A stretch of DNA of 64,000 nucleotides from Bacteroidota bacterium (lineage in GTDB: Bacteria; Bacteroidota; Bacteroidia; Chitinophagales; Chitinophagaceae): positions 1-64,000 of the forward strand of contig JADJQP010000005.1 of assembly GCA_016712665.1 (NCBI GenBank), written 5' to 3'. The notes under the pieces were generated by a model that saw nothing but the letters and a program-made list of their open reading frames with translations, did not search any database and was not told where the DNA came from. The translations under genes were made by a program, and so were the position numbers. The stretch's first letter is position 1. Every line of letters begins with the position of its first letter. This document shows positions 1 to 10,313 of the stretch, one piece after another.

Positions 1-26
1 TCCCAAATTTTCAAATTTTCAAATTG

Positions 27-896
27 CTATTTCCCCCTCGCCAGCAACGTATTTTTCATCAATGCGCAAATGGTCATTAATCCTACACCACCGGGAACCG
101 GAGTGATATAACTGCATTTTGGTGCTACATTGTCAAAATCCACATCACCCACCAAGCGATATCCGCTTTTTGTTTCTGTACTTTCAATACGGTTGATACC
201 CACATCAATAATGATGGCACCTTCTTTTACCATATCAGCAGTTACAAATCTGGGTTTACCGATTGCTGCAACAATAATATCTGCTTCCAAACAAAGTTCT
301 TTCATATTCTTTGTTCTGGAATGACACATAGTAACGGTGCAATTGCCGGGTTCTGTATTTCTGCTCAGTAATAAACTCATAGGAGTGCCTACAATATTAC
401 TTCTACCAATCACCACACAATTCATTCCGCTGGTTTTGATGCCGTAATGTTGCAGCATCAGCATAATGCCGTAGGGTGTAGCAGGTACAAAAGTAGGGAG
501 GCTCAGCATCATTTTGCCCAAATTTACCGGATGGAAACCATCGACATCCTTGCTATGATGTATGGTTTCGATTACTTTCTCTTCAGAAATATGTTTGGGC
601 AAAGGTAATTGTACCAAAATGCCGTCTACATTTTTATCTTCATTAAAAGAAATGATTTTTTCGAGCAATTCCTTTTCTGAAACGTCTTCGCTATAGGTTA
701 CCAAGGTGGATTCAAATCCCAACTCGGCACATGTTTTTACTTTGGAACCTACATAGGCTTTACTTGCAGGGTTTTCGCCAACGAGTATAGCTACTAAGTG
801 TGGCGGTCTTTTGCCGGCCCAGGTTAATTCTTGAACCTGCTTTTTTATTTCTTCTTTGATATGGGTGGAAACTACTTTTCCGTCTAATAATTGCAT
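27..896 (-). CDS. folD: Bifunctional methylenetetrahydrofolate dehydrogenase/cyclohydrolase FolD
   Basis: This cytosolic enzyme of one-carbon metabolism oxidises 5,10-methylene-THF with NADP and then hydrolyses methenyl-THF to 10-formyl-THF. The 289-residue product has the normal FolD length. The Y48-xxx-K52 catalytic pair sits in the AYVGSK stretch, followed by the VQLPLPKH signature near residue 95, a Rossmann GRSxxVGxP motif near 164-172, and the C-terminal PGGVG motif near residue 268. The ATG at 896 is the natural start. No operon partner is visible on its 3' side because the window begins there, in AAATTTTCAAAT-type intergenic repeat sequence. Family assignment is secure. Confidence 0.97.
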   Translation of the reverse strand: MQLLDGKVVSTHIKEEIKKQVQELTWAGKRPPHLVAILVGENPASKAYVGSKVKTCAELGFESTLVTYSEDVSEKELLEKIISFNEDKNVDGILVQLPLPKHISEEKVIETIHHSKDVDGFHPVNLGKMMLSLPTFVPATPYGIMLMLQHYGIKTSGMNCVVIGRSNIVGTPMSLLLSRNTEPGNCTVTMCHSRTKNMKELCLEADIIVAAIGKPRFVTADMVKEGAIIIDVGINRIESTETKSGYRLVGDVDFDNVAPKCSYITPVPGGVGLMTICALMKNTLLARGK

Positions 897-1058
897 CCGA
901 CAAATATATAGAAAATAATAAAAAGATTTTTTGCTGAGTTTTGAAAAATATGAAAGTATGAACTAGAGTTTTATATAAAATTTAATTGAACGTTAGTTGG
1001 GGGTGTCTGTAGAATCAATATTCCCTGAATAACGTATCGGTTGTGGAACAAGTTGAGG

Positions 1059-1667
1059 CTATTTGACTATATCCATTTTATAGATAACCGAAAAATCCCT
1101 GTACTCTTCAATTTTGGGATCAAAAAATTCTTGATTGGAATACGTAATTTCCACTGTTTTTCCAACGAAATCTTTATATTTTGATGTCAGCTCTGCAGAC
1201 GATTCGATAAAAGTGAACCAATAGAATTTGGCTATTTTTCCTTGCTCATCCTTTAGGGAAAAAACTACAAAAGCCTCATTTTCTATTTTAGTAATAATAC
1301 CCTTTACTGATTTTTCGGCTTTATCTCCCTCATCTGCTCTGTTGGCCAGTTTTAGTAGGGCAGTAGGACATTTAGTAGCCATTTTCATACCGACCATTTT
1401 GCCGAGTTTTTCACCGGAGTCGTCGTTTTTTTCTAGGTCAATACCATATTCAGACTTTAATTGCTTATGATATGGTCCGGCAGCATCCAACATGCAAATG
1501 CCAAGTTTCATATGAAGTTCTTCGGTTTTAATGGTGTCAGGAATTTTTTCTAAACAACTACACGACTTTTCGGTAATAACATCTAAATAGGCTTGTGCTT
1601 GAGTGCTGTTGCTACAAAAAGCAAGGGTTGCAATGAGCAGCAAAACTGGAAATTTAAATACGTTCAT
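1059..1667 (-). CDS. Secreted hypothetical protein
   Basis: The function is not recognised. The 202-residue product begins with a clear Sec signal peptide: a basic-poor start, a hydrophobic core at about residues 6-17, and a QAQA cleavage region near 22-26. The mature N-terminal half carries several Cys residues (a CSC pair, then single Cys), which suggests a disulphide-stabilised periplasmic domain. The C-terminal half is predicted beta-rich and could be an OB-like fold, but that is inference. It lies alone between folD and the ferritin/VIT1 fusion, in the same direction as both. Gaps on both sides exceed 80 bases, so it is probably its own transcription unit. Confidence 0.7.
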   Translation of the reverse strand: MNVFKFPVLLLIATLAFCSNSTQAQAYLDVITEKSCSCLEKIPDTIKTEELHMKLGICMLDAAGPYHKQLKSEYGIDLEKNDDSGEKLGKMVGMKMATKCPTALLKLANRADEGDKAEKSVKGIITKIENEAFVVFSLKDEQGKIAKFYWFTFIESSAELTSKYKDFVGKTVEITYSNQEFFDPKIEEYRDFSVIYKMDIVK

Positions 1668-1753
1668 AGGGAAAAATTTTGGTAAAATATTTACGGTGCA
1701 AGTTAACTACAATTTGTAAATTATTGTGGCTTGGGGAAATGTTATGGATATCA

Positions 1754-2857
1754 TTAGGTAAGGGAAATACCAATGAGCTTGCCAATGCCAAAGGTGATGG
1801 CTGCGGCCAGGAGACCAAAAAGCACCTGCCTAAAGCCCGAGAACCACACATTTTTTCCGGTAAAAAGTGTGATGGCTGCTCCAATAAGAAACAGGCCAAA
1901 GGCACTTGAGACAACACTCAAAATAATAGCTTGCATACCCTCTAAAAACATAAAGGGCGCAACAGGAATTACAGCACCAATGGCAAAAAGTACAAATGAA
2001 GAAATAGCATCTTCCATTGCAGAACCTTTTAATTCTTCTACAGTAATACCTAATTCTTCTCTTACCAAAATTTCATGGGCTTTGGGGGTATCTAGAATAA
2101 TTTCTTTAGCCATTTGTTGTGCCTGTTCGGTTGGAATGCCCTTGGCCATATAAATTAGGGCCAATTCCTTTTCTTCACCTTCGGGATTGGCCTCTAATTC
2201 ATCCATTTCTAATTGCATTTGATTTTCATATAACTCTTGCGAACTTTTTACCGAAATCCATTCGCCCAAGGCCATAGAAAGAGCACCTGCAAGCATTCCA
2301 GCTAAGCCGGTCAACAGCACACTTCCTTGTCCTGCGGTAGCTCCCGCCACACCCATAACCAAACTAAAATTTGAAACCAAACCATCATTGCCACCGAGTA
2401 CCGCTGCTCGTATGGCATTGCCACCTACTGACCGATGGCTTTTTTCAAAGCGTGCCATCTGATGGCCGGCCACTTGTGTTTGATTCTCCAAAATATTTTT
2501 TAAAATTTTCACATGATTATCTTCATTGCCACTTAGAGGTAATTGGTTTTTACTTTTGGTATTTCGAATTCCATGAGCCAAGGATTTTTCGGTGTCCATT
2601 AAAGCACCTAAAACATAATCATATCCAAAAACCTTTCCTATTATATTCAAGGTTTTGGCCCTCCAAGAAGGTGGCGGTAGGGCGTCAACTGCCATATTTT
2701 CTTTTTTGGCAAAAGCCATTGCATGTGAATGTTCAATTTCATTCATTTGTCGAAAAATTTCAGCCACAGCTGCATCCTCCTCATGTTCCGCTAATTTCTG
2801 ATATAGAAATGCGGCATCTATTTCTGTTTGAATACCACTTTTAGTACTTTTTGTCAT
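1754..2857 (-). CDS. Ferritin-like/VIT1 fusion membrane protein (MbfA-like iron/manganese exporter)
   Basis: The 367-residue product joins an N-terminal ferritin/rubrerythrin-like helical domain to a C-terminal VIT1/CCC1 transporter domain. In the first ~130 residues E12 and the E40-x-x-H43 pair look like diiron ligands. From about residue 145 a GGNDGLVSN motif opens the CCC1 domain, followed by about four to five hydrophobic helices and a cytosolic segment rich in Glu. Proteins with this architecture (MbfA of rhizobia) export iron and protect against iron and peroxide stress. That role is inferred here from domain order. The gene is monocistronic, and the divergent YtxH-like gene starts 122 bases upstream. 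Confidence 0.88.
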   Translation of the reverse strand: MTKSTKSGIQTEIDAAFLYQKLAEHEEDAAVAEIFRQMNEIEHSHAMAFAKKENMAVDALPPPSWRAKTLNIIGKVFGYDYVLGALMDTEKSLAHGIRNTKSKNQLPLSGNEDNHVKILKNILENQTQVAGHQMARFEKSHRSVGGNAIRAAVLGGNDGLVSNFSLVMGVAGATAGQGSVLLTGLAGMLAGALSMALGEWISVKSSQELYENQMQLEMDELEANPEGEEKELALIYMAKGIPTEQAQQMAKEIILDTPKAHEILVREELGITVEELKGSAMEDAISSFVLFAIGAVIPVAPFMFLEGMQAIILSVVSSAFGLFLIGAAITLFTGKNVWFSGFRQVLFGLLAAAITFGIGKLIGISLT

Positions 2858-2952
2858 TGTGCAAAGTTACCACTTTGACATACCAGTTTTCTTTTTAATT
2901 ACATGATAGAAATCATTTGTAAACGAACAATCCTCTATTCGACATTTGTGCG

Positions 2953-2960
2953 TAGCTTTG
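2953..2960 (+). promoter_or_regulatory. Bacteroidota -7 promoter box for the YtxH-like gene
   Basis: TAGCTTTG matches the TAnnTTTG -7 consensus used by the Bacteroidota housekeeping sigma factor. It lies 20 bases upstream of the ATG at 2980. A TTG at the usual distance upstream is not obvious, so only the -7 element is called. Confidence 0.45.
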
Positions 2961-2979
2961 TAATCTAAAAGTTTACAAA

Positions 2980-3269
2980 ATGATTAATCCAAACATCTCG
3001 CTACTTTTCTGCTTGGTGCTGCCGCTGGTGCTGCTATTATGAAATACAATTCATTAAGTGAAGAGAAAAAAGAAAAATTAATGGCTGATTTGAAAGCAAA
3101 GGCAGACACAGTTAAGAATGAAGCCGAAGAAGGTTTCGATAAGCTAAAGGAATACTTTGAACAGTTAAAAACCAAAGGCGAAGAGGTTATGAAAGAACAT
3201 CTTTCTACAGGCGAAGATTTTGTGAAAGATTTTTTTGGTCAAAAAAATGACGAAGCCAAAAAGGCCTAA
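2980..3269 (+). CDS. YtxH-like small stress/general envelope protein, frameshifted near codon 3
   Basis: An ATG start is only in frame with the body of the gene from 3039, which would give a 76-residue protein without its expected membrane anchor. Upstream of 3039 the same frame encodes SKHLATFLLGAAAGAAI, a typical Gly/Ala-rich YtxH transmembrane segment, but it runs back into TAA at 2985-2987 with no start codon. An ATG at 2980 followed by ATTAA would join it perfectly if the AA at 2986-2987 were AAA. The reconstructed protein is about 96 residues: one N-terminal helix, then a charged amphipathic coiled-coil-like region. The function of YtxH proteins is poorly defined. The sequence evidence for a lost base is strong. 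Confidence 0.75.
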
Positions 3270-3310
3270 ACTGCTAATGCATTCGGGCCTTTCCGTACAT
3301 TCTGCGTACT

Positions 3311-6300
3311 CTATTTGATTTCTTGCATCAAATGCTCAACTGCTTTTTCAAGTTGGGTATCCTTTCCGTTTAAAAAATCTTCATATTTCAAATCCACTTC
3401 CAGATCGGGTTCCAACTGTAAATTTTCAGTGGCTCTATTTTCATTACCAATGGTGGCTACCATAGGAATGCCAAATACCAAGGTTGGGTCAATTTGAGTT
3501 TCCCACCAAACCGCTGTGCCTGTTCCCGGCACAGCTTTACCGATGGTTTTGCCGATACCGGCTTGCTTGTACACATATGGAAAAATAAAAGCATCACTAT
3601 AATTTCCTTCACTCATTAATACACAACTTGGTTTGGTCCAACGTCCCATAGGCTCACCATCTTTCAGTCGATGGCCTTGTGGCGCAAAATCGAGATAGCG
3701 TTTACCACTGAGGAAGGTTTTCAAATCGTCATGCAGCCAGCCCCCTCCATTGAAACGAGTATCGACAATAAGTCCCTTTTTTTCGAAATTTTCGCCCAAT
3801 ACCTCATCAAAACTTCTCGATAGCTGCCATCGTTCATCCCCTGAACATGCACGTATCCCAATTGACCATTACTAAGTTTGTGAACCATTGCCTTCATCAT
3901 TCGTATCCAACGTTTGTACATCAATCCATTTTCTTCACCCAAACTGATGGGCTTAATCACTTCTTCCATTTCATTGGGTGTGGCAGGGTTTCGGAAAGTG
4001 ATTAAGGTATTTTTCTTATTTTTTCGATTTAATAAACTGGTCCAATCAATGCTATCCGTAATGGCTACGTCGTCAATTTTTTCAATTATATAACCTGGTT
4101 TGAGTTGGGTACTTGCCTTTGTAAAAGGGCCCTCTGCAATAATTTCACTTACCTTAAGTCCGGGTCCTGCAAAGCTTTCGTCATACAATAAACCAAGAGA
4201 GGCCGTTTCATCACCGTTAGAAAAAGAAGGGGAGTAGCGACCTCCTGTATGCGAGGCATTGAGTTCGCCCAAAAACTCACTCAGCAATTCTTGATAGTCA
4301 TAGTTGTTTGAAATAAATGGCAAAAAGCTTTGATAATTTTGGTATAACATTTTCCAATCCAAGCCATGTAATTTTGGATCGTAAAATTTCTTTTGAACCT
4401 GTCTATAAGCATGCGCTAAAATATATTCACGTTCGGCATCCGTATTCAAAATCATTTCACCACTAACTCCAATGGTTTCCGCCTTACCGGCTTCATCAAT
4501 TTTGGTAAGCTTCCCTTCCTTTACCACAAAAAAGCGTTTTCCCATCTTTGCTCATTTCAATACCACTACCACCGGCACCCAGTTTAGCCAGAATTTTGGT
4601 TTCGCGGGTTCGAGGTTCGGTAACCCAAAGGTCAAATCCTTTTTCAAACGCAGATAAATAAAATAATTTGCTTCCTTCTTTATTCAATACGTAATCGCTG
4701 ATGCTACTACTGTTGATGGTAATACGTCGGGTTCGTTCATTAAATAGATCTAAAGTGAGGGCAACCTTCTTGACGCTATCTTTATTTTCAGACTCTTCAT
4801 CTCCATTCAATTTTTTCTTGCTTACTGTTGCTTCTTTTTCCTCTTTGTCCTTTTTTTCCTTCTCTTCTTTTTCTTTCTTCTCCTTTTCTTCTATTAATGC
4901 GAATTCTTCTTTGCTAAGTGAAAACCGGTCGTAGGCTGCTTGATCAAAGAATCCAATATAGATATCCACTTCTCTTCCTCCTTGCAGGGCATGACTCCTC
5001 CGGCCATTTTTGGCATTCACCCATGTCATAGCTTTCCCATCCATGGCCCATTTTACATTCCCTTGTCCATATCCGCTCGGTAGAGGATGCAGAATGGAAT
5101 TTCCATCGCCGGCTTTGAGTAAGGCCACACTAGACGAAAACCAATTTCCCTCGCCATCATCGCAAAGAATATGCTCCCCATCCGGGCTCCAAGCAAAATC
5201 CCAATCCCCATCCGAATAGCTAAAATTGCGCCCTTCAGGCAATATGGTTATGGTTTCTTTGCTGGCAATATGAAATACTTTCAAAATATTTCGTTCGGCG
5301 ATATAGGCAATTTTTTTTCCATCGGGTGAATATTTACCTTGAAATTCTTCTTCAAAACCTGCAATAAGTGGTTCTTCAGAAATAAGGGTTGCCGCATAAA
5401 AATAGGGTTCCTCTTTGCGACTGATACTGGCTTTATAAATATCCCAACTATTGCCCCTTTCTGTTGAATAGATGATACTACGTCCATCGGGATTCCATTG
5501 AACATATCGCTCTTGCTGCGGTGTATTGGTGATTCGTTTTGTTTGCGTCCCCTCCACACTCGTAACAAATACTTCACCTCTATTTACAAAGGCAATTTCT
5601 TTCCCATTGGGGGACAGCGAAAATTGTGAGATCCCACTATTTACAGACAATACCTTTTCGTTGCCGCTTCGACCGTCATTTCTAACCTGAATAGATAGTT
5701 TCTTTGCCTCCCCGCCAGAAGGATTAATATATATGTCGCCGTTATAGCTAAAGCACAAGGTATTTTGGTCACTCACGCTTAAATGGCGCACTGGATGTGT
5801 ATCAAAGTGTGTAATGGGTTTTTGGATTCCATTTTGTGAACGAAAAATATTAAGGGTTCCATTTTGTTCGCTCAAAAAATAGATATCATTGGAAGCAGGG
5901 GCAAATACCGGATCTAAATCTTCACCTTCAAAAGTGCTCATTTGATTGTATTTCATGGTCTTGACATCAAGTGTCCATATATCACGAGTAACGCTACTGG
6001 TATGATGTTTCCGTAATGCATCCTCATAACCTTTTCTATCTTGAAATACGATGACGCTTCCGTCATCATTAAATCGAGCTTCTGTCATACCGGCTTCTGA
6101 AATCAGTTTTGCTTTGCCACCATGCGTTGCCACTTCATACAAATTTTGAAAAAGTCTGGGACTATAAAATCGAACATTGGTATTGCTGATTCCACGTGAA
6201 CTGGTAAAAAGTACACGCGAATTATCAGGCGAAAAATCTTGCGGGTAATCGGCCGCACTATGAGCTGTCAAGCGTTGTGGTTTTCCACCATTGATAGGCA

Positions 6301-6577
6301 TCATAAACACATCAAAATTACCAAACCGATCGCTAGCAAAGGCAATACTTTTACCATCATGACTCCAAACCGGCATCATATCATGCGAGTCGTGAATGGT
6401 GATAGGCGTTGCCAATCCTCCCTGGCTGGATACTATGTAAATATCACCTTTATAGCCAAAGGCAATTTGGTCACCGTCGGGACTTATACTTGGATAACGC
6501 ATCCAGCGAATATTCTCTTGCGAAAGGGCTACAACAAAACACAGTAAGAGTTGTGTGGAAAGGAAGATTTTTTTCAT
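3311..6577 (-). CDS. Tricorn-type protease (S41 family), split by two frameshifts
   Basis: Three consecutive reading frames together encode one ~1089-residue secreted tricorn-like protease. After a signal peptide (MKKIFLSTQLLLCF, ending near ALSQ) come multiple PD40/WD40-like propeller blades (PSISPDG, WSHDGKSIAF, SPDNSRVLF). A Lys/Glu-rich linker follows near residues 565-600, then a second propeller part, a PDZ-like region, and an S41 core with the presumed nucleophile in GNYSDAF. The first break is at the A6 run 4528-4533: removing one base joins KDGKTLF to VVKEGK. The second is at the A4 run 3809-3812: adding one base restores YREVFDEVLGENF. The net length is a multiple of three. Tricorn homologues digest oligopeptides; periplasmic location is inferred from the signal peptide. 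Confidence 0.9.
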
Positions 6578-6679
6578 AGCTATAAAAGTAGGTAAAAGTT
6601 ACAATTCTATTGCTATGTATGCCAAAATAAGCAATAATTGACAAGAATTGAAACCCGAAAACGAGGTCGGCTTAAGCTA

Positions 6680-7009
6680 CTATTCAAAAACATAGTAGCA
6701 TCCTAACACTACTATGGAAATGGCAATGGTAGTTAGTCCAACCATAAAGATATCGCGCATTTCAGGCATTACATTAAGGAGAGTTAACATACAACTGGTG
6801 AAACCAATCAATGCACCAACTACCATTAAAATGAAACCTTTGGTAGATCTTGCTGCCGATTTTTTTTCCTTATACAATGTAAGGATTTCGAAAATCTTTT
6901 CTTCAATATACCCTTTCCGAAGAAGCTCCTCTTTAATTTGTTCTTCCGAAAAATTCAGGTGGGTCCAATTATTGAATAAATCCAAATAGGTGGGGCTTAA
7001 TTCACTCAT
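6680..7009 (-). CDS. Small membrane protein, hypothetical
   Basis: No known family is recognised. The 109-residue product has a soluble, charged N-terminal ~50 residues (FSEEQIKEELLRKGYIEE), resembling short helical modules that pack in regulatory membrane proteins. Two hydrophobic helices follow at about 57-78 and 87-107. The ATG at 7009 gives the only full-length start. It lies downstream of the divergent oxidoreductase gene at 7167 and upstream of the tricorn protease gene on the same strand, but a ~100-base gap makes co-transcription with the protease uncertain. Confidence 0.6.
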   Translation of the reverse strand: MSELSPTYLDLFNNWTHLNFSEEQIKEELLRKGYIEEKIFEILTLYKEKKSAARSTKGFILMVVGALIGFTSCMLTLLNVMPEMRDIFMVGLTTIAISIVVLGCYYVFE

Positions 7010-7166
7010 AAGAATTGATTTTTTGGTGATTTGAATATTCTAATATAAACAATTTTCGAAAAATCAAAAAGAAATTAACAAAAAGGAATCCTCGGTAACT
7101 TAGTATGTTACAAAAAAATGTATGAATCTGACCATAGCGCATTAATTTTATTGTCTAAAAATACTA

Positions 7167-7811
7167 ATGAAAAAAATAGGAATATTGGGTTCAGGCATAG
7201 TTGCCAAGACCTTAGGTGCAGGTTTTGTAAAACATGGATACCAGATAATGCTAGGTACCCGCGATGCTTTTAAATTAAATGATTGGGCAGTCGATTTAGG
7301 GAGCAATGCGCAAATAGGCACTTTTGCACAGGCTGCAGCCTTTGGAGATATTATTGTTTTGGCAGTTCATGGTTCGGCAGCAAAAGTGGTTTTGGAGTCA
7401 GCCGGTGCGAAGAATCTTGAACAAAAAACAATTATTGATGCATGCAATCCGATTGGAGATGCGGCTCCCGTCAATGGTGTTTTGAATTTCTTCACCGATC
7501 CAAATTCTTCGTTGATGGAAGCGTTACAGGCTTCATTTCCGGAGGCCAATTTCGTAAAAGCATTTAATAGTGTGGGAAGTGCCTTTATGGTCAATCCTAC
7601 TTTTGAAAGCAAGCCCAGTATGTTCATTTGCGGAAATAGCACTGAGGCCAAAAGGGAAGTAACTGCTATTCTTGATGCATTTGGATGGGAAACAGAAGAT
7701 TTTGGGATGGTAGAGTCAGCCCGAGCCATTGAGCCACTATGCATGTTATGGTGTATCAGGGGATTCAGAGACAATGCATGGACGCATGCATTTAAATTGC
7801 TGAAACAATAG
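7167..7811 (+). CDS. NADP(H)-binding oxidoreductase, F420-dependent NADP reductase-like
   Basis: The 214-residue protein has an N-terminal Rossmann fold, with GILGSGIVAKTLGAGF at residues 4-19. It continues as the NADP-oxidoreductase-coenzyme-F420-dependent family (LGTRDA near 29, IVLAVHG near 64, VKAFNSVGS near 131). In Bacteroidota, which lack F420, such proteins are generally annotated as NAD(P)-binding oxidoreductases of unknown substrate. F420 use should therefore not be assumed. The start ATG at 7167 is close to the first glycine motif as expected. It is followed by tRNA-Arg with no shared signals. Confidence 0.8.
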   Translation: MKKIGILGSGIVAKTLGAGFVKHGYQIMLGTRDAFKLNDWAVDLGSNAQIGTFAQAAAFGDIIVLAVHGSAAKVVLESAGAKNLEQKTIIDACNPIGDAAPVNGVLNFFTDPNSSLMEALQASFPEANFVKAFNSVGSAFMVNPTFESKPSMFICGNSTEAKREVTAILDAFGWETEDFGMVESARAIEPLCMLWCIRGFRDNAWTHAFKLLKQ

Positions 7812-7880
7812 AATAGCAGGGGTTGCATCAATTTAGAAATTATGCTTATTGATATAATTTTTTAATCTGAAAAAGCATCG

Positions 7881-7888
7881 TATATTCG
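7881..7888 (+). promoter_or_regulatory. Likely -7 promoter box of tRNA-Arg
   Basis: TATATTCG fits TAnnTTnG and lies 12 bases before the mature tRNA 5' end, the spacing expected for a short tRNA leader. No clear -33 TTG was identified. Confidence 0.4.
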
Positions 7889-7900
7889 CGCGTCCAAAAT

Positions 7901-7974
7901 GGTCTCGTAGCTCAGCTGGATAGAGCAACAGCCTTCTAAGCTGTAGGTCTTTGGTTCGAATCCAAACGGGATCA
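7901..7974 (+). tRNA. tRNA-Arg(TCT)
   Basis: A full cloverleaf can be folded. Acceptor GGTCTCG (7901-7907) pairs with CGGGATC (7967-7973), with discriminator A at 7974. The D arm holds AGCTCAGCTGGATAGAGC. The anticodon stem ACAGC/GCTGT encloses loop CTTCTAA, with anticodon TCT at 7935-7937. The T arm holds GGTTCGAATCC. The anticodon UCU reads AGA/AGG codons. CCA is not encoded. Confidence 0.96.
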
Positions 7975-7978
7975 CAAA

Positions 7979-8006
7979 GGCTGTCTGGAAACAGGCAGTC
8001 TTTTTT
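7979..8006 (+). terminator. Rho-independent terminator of tRNA-Arg
   Basis: A 9-bp stem (GGCTGTCTG with CAGGCAGTC, two G-U pairs) closes a GAAA tetraloop and is followed by TTTTTT at 8001-8006. It starts only five bases past the tRNA discriminator. Confidence 0.85.
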
Positions 8007-8114
8007 ATTTAGAAAAGGTTATTAGCTGAAAGCTACAGAATGAAACTTCGGAGCGAGGCACACCCCGAAGAACTAGGTGTGAGACAGGTGGATTTTAGCT
8101 TATGCAGAAAACTC
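8007..8114. other. Structured spacer with several short inverted repeats
   Basis: Between the tRNA terminator and the end of the SBBP gene are nested short complementary stretches: TAGCT/AGCTA near 8033, CTTCGG/CCGAAG near 8046-8071, and CACACC/GGTGTG. No ORF or T-run is seen. It may be a 3' structure of the minus-strand mRNA. Confidence 0.3.
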
Positions 8115-10313
8115 TTATTCCTTTACAATCTTGTGTTGAGAAATTTTGGATCCATGCTTTAATTCCAGGAAATATATTCCCTTACCACAAGTTGAAATAT
8201 CGATTCGAATCTCTTCACAATTCTTGTTTTCACCTTGTGAAATAATTTGCCCTGAAAGATTCGTCAATTTGTAGGTCACATCATGCAACAGTGATTTGTC
8301 CGAATGTGATATTGTAAAGCTATTACTGCTTGGATTTGGCGAAATGGAAATATGCTTATTCTGAAAATTATCAAGAAGGTCTAAACCCGATACCACTACA
8401 CAATCGGAGGTATCGATGCAGTTGTTTAGAGTAACAATACAAGCGTACTCCCCATTGGCGGTGGCAGTATAAATTTGCGATATAGCATTTGCAATTGGTG
8501 AAAATGAAGGACAATTAAGCCACTGGTAATTTGCAGCCGCCGGTGTCGCTGTTAAAACGGCACCCACCTGACTGATGGAGGCGACTGTGACATTGATGGT
8601 CAAGTTTAAAGTAATAATTGAATCGCAACCTAGGGCATTTGTAAGTGTATCGTAGTATGTTCCACTTTGGGTAAGTATTTGTCCATTAAAACTATAGAAA
8701 TCACAAGCTGTTTGGCTTTGAGTACTTCCGCTTGCATTAATCGTAAGATTTAAAGTGATGATACTGTCGCACCCTGAAAAATTTACCATAGTATCTGTAT
8801 AAATACCAGAACTAGTTAAGGTTTGATTATTAAAAAAGAAAGAATTGCAACTTACTTCATTTAATGTGCTTGAATTTGTATTGCAAAAGGTAAATTTTCA
8901 AATGAAAGCGTCGGTTAAACCATTGGAAGTAATGTTATTGACATTGACACCGGGGTCAAAATCACAAACCGATGAGAACAGGCCGACCATGTACATCACT
9001 CCTGAGTTATCAAAAGTAATAATGGCATTTTCACTGCCTGCATTGCCAATCTGTGTAACTCCTGCAAAATTGCCATTACTTGTCAAATGAAGAATAAAAA
9101 TATCTTGCAGTCCATTATCATTCAGGGTAATATTTGAAAAACCGGGGTCAAAATTTACTGCATCTGAGAATGCTCCTGATAAATAAATATGTTGGTTTGA
9201 ATCTGTTATTATGCGAACTATGGACTCGCTACCATTGGAACTTGAAATTTGCTTTCCCCAAATAAATAGCCCATTTGAATCTAAGCAGGAAATAAAGGCA
9301 TCATAATTACTTCCAATAGGTGGCTGTGTCGCTGTCAAGTTAAAGGTCAAAACCGGATCTGGGTTTAGATCAGTGGTAGCCACAAAAATTCCTCCAAGGA
9401 TCAAATTATCATTGGCATCAATTGTAAAATCTTCAATATACTCCTCACCATTTCCTCCAAACTTTTTAGCCCAAATAAAACTGCCACTACTATCCAGTTT
9501 GGAAATAAATATGTCGCCACCTAGCGCGCCGTTTAGATTATATGTATTTGGGCCTGGGTCAAAATCAATATTACCGGCAAATTCACCCATTGTGTAAATC
9601 TGATTTTGCTTATCCAACCTGAGGACTCGACCCGCGCTGACCCCTGTAAATCGTTTGACCCAAGTAAAGTTTCCTAAAGAATCCATTTTTAATATATAGG
9701 TATTCCCTCCTGCCACTGCAGTTAGATTGTATACCCCAATTCCCATGTCAAAGTCTACTGTAGAATAGAATTGACCGGTGGCGTAGACATTATTTAATTC
9801 ATCCACATCAAGAGAGGTGGCATCGTCCACGCCAGTGCCACCACCGCCTTTTCCCCAAATGAAATTACCGCTGGTTGTAAATTTAGAGATAAAAAAATCA
9901 CTATTCCCATTTGATGTAACGAGTGTTTGTCCTGCACCCGGATCTAAATCTACGGTTCCAGTAAAAAATCCATTCAAAATAATATTACCTGACTTATCTA
10001 TTATTACATGTCGACATAAAGCATAACCAAAATTCTTTGCCCAAAGTAAATTTCCTACCGAATCATATTTCGCAACAAATGCGTCCTGGTTTGAAACAGA
10101 AGTTAAGTTTGAAACCGCGATACCGGGATCAAAATCTACAGTACCTTTAAAAACGCCTACAACGAATACATTATTCATAGCGTCAATTTTGACATCTAAG
10201 GCATTATCATTATTGACACCTCCAATCTGCTTGATCCACTGATAGGCAATGTTTTGTGAAAATGCAATCGGTGCCAAAATTATTAAAAATAGTGAAATGA
10301 GAATTCTATACAT
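8115..10313 (-). CDS. T9SS-secreted SBBP-repeat propeller protein, interrupted by an in-frame TGA
   Basis: The two halves (10313-8898 and 8897-8115) are in the same frame, separated only by TGA at 8898-8900 on the minus strand. The N-terminal half has a signal peptide (ends IAFSQ) and about seven SBBP-type blades, each with DNNVFVVG-like and VDFDPG motifs. The C-terminal half has two CDSIITLNLTIN repeats and a type A T9SS sorting domain (ISISPNPSSNSFTI ... KGIYFLELKHG). If ATTTGAAAATTT were ATTTTGAAATTT, the stop would become DAFILKFTFCN, which matches the repeat pattern. The stop is therefore probably two cancelling homopolymer errors. The protein should be an extracellular surface protein of unknown ligand. 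Confidence 0.85.

Noticed and set aside
3311..4545. Separate S41 peptidase genes
   Set aside because: Three adjacent frames align end to end as one tricorn protease with two homopolymer shifts, one gained and one lost base.
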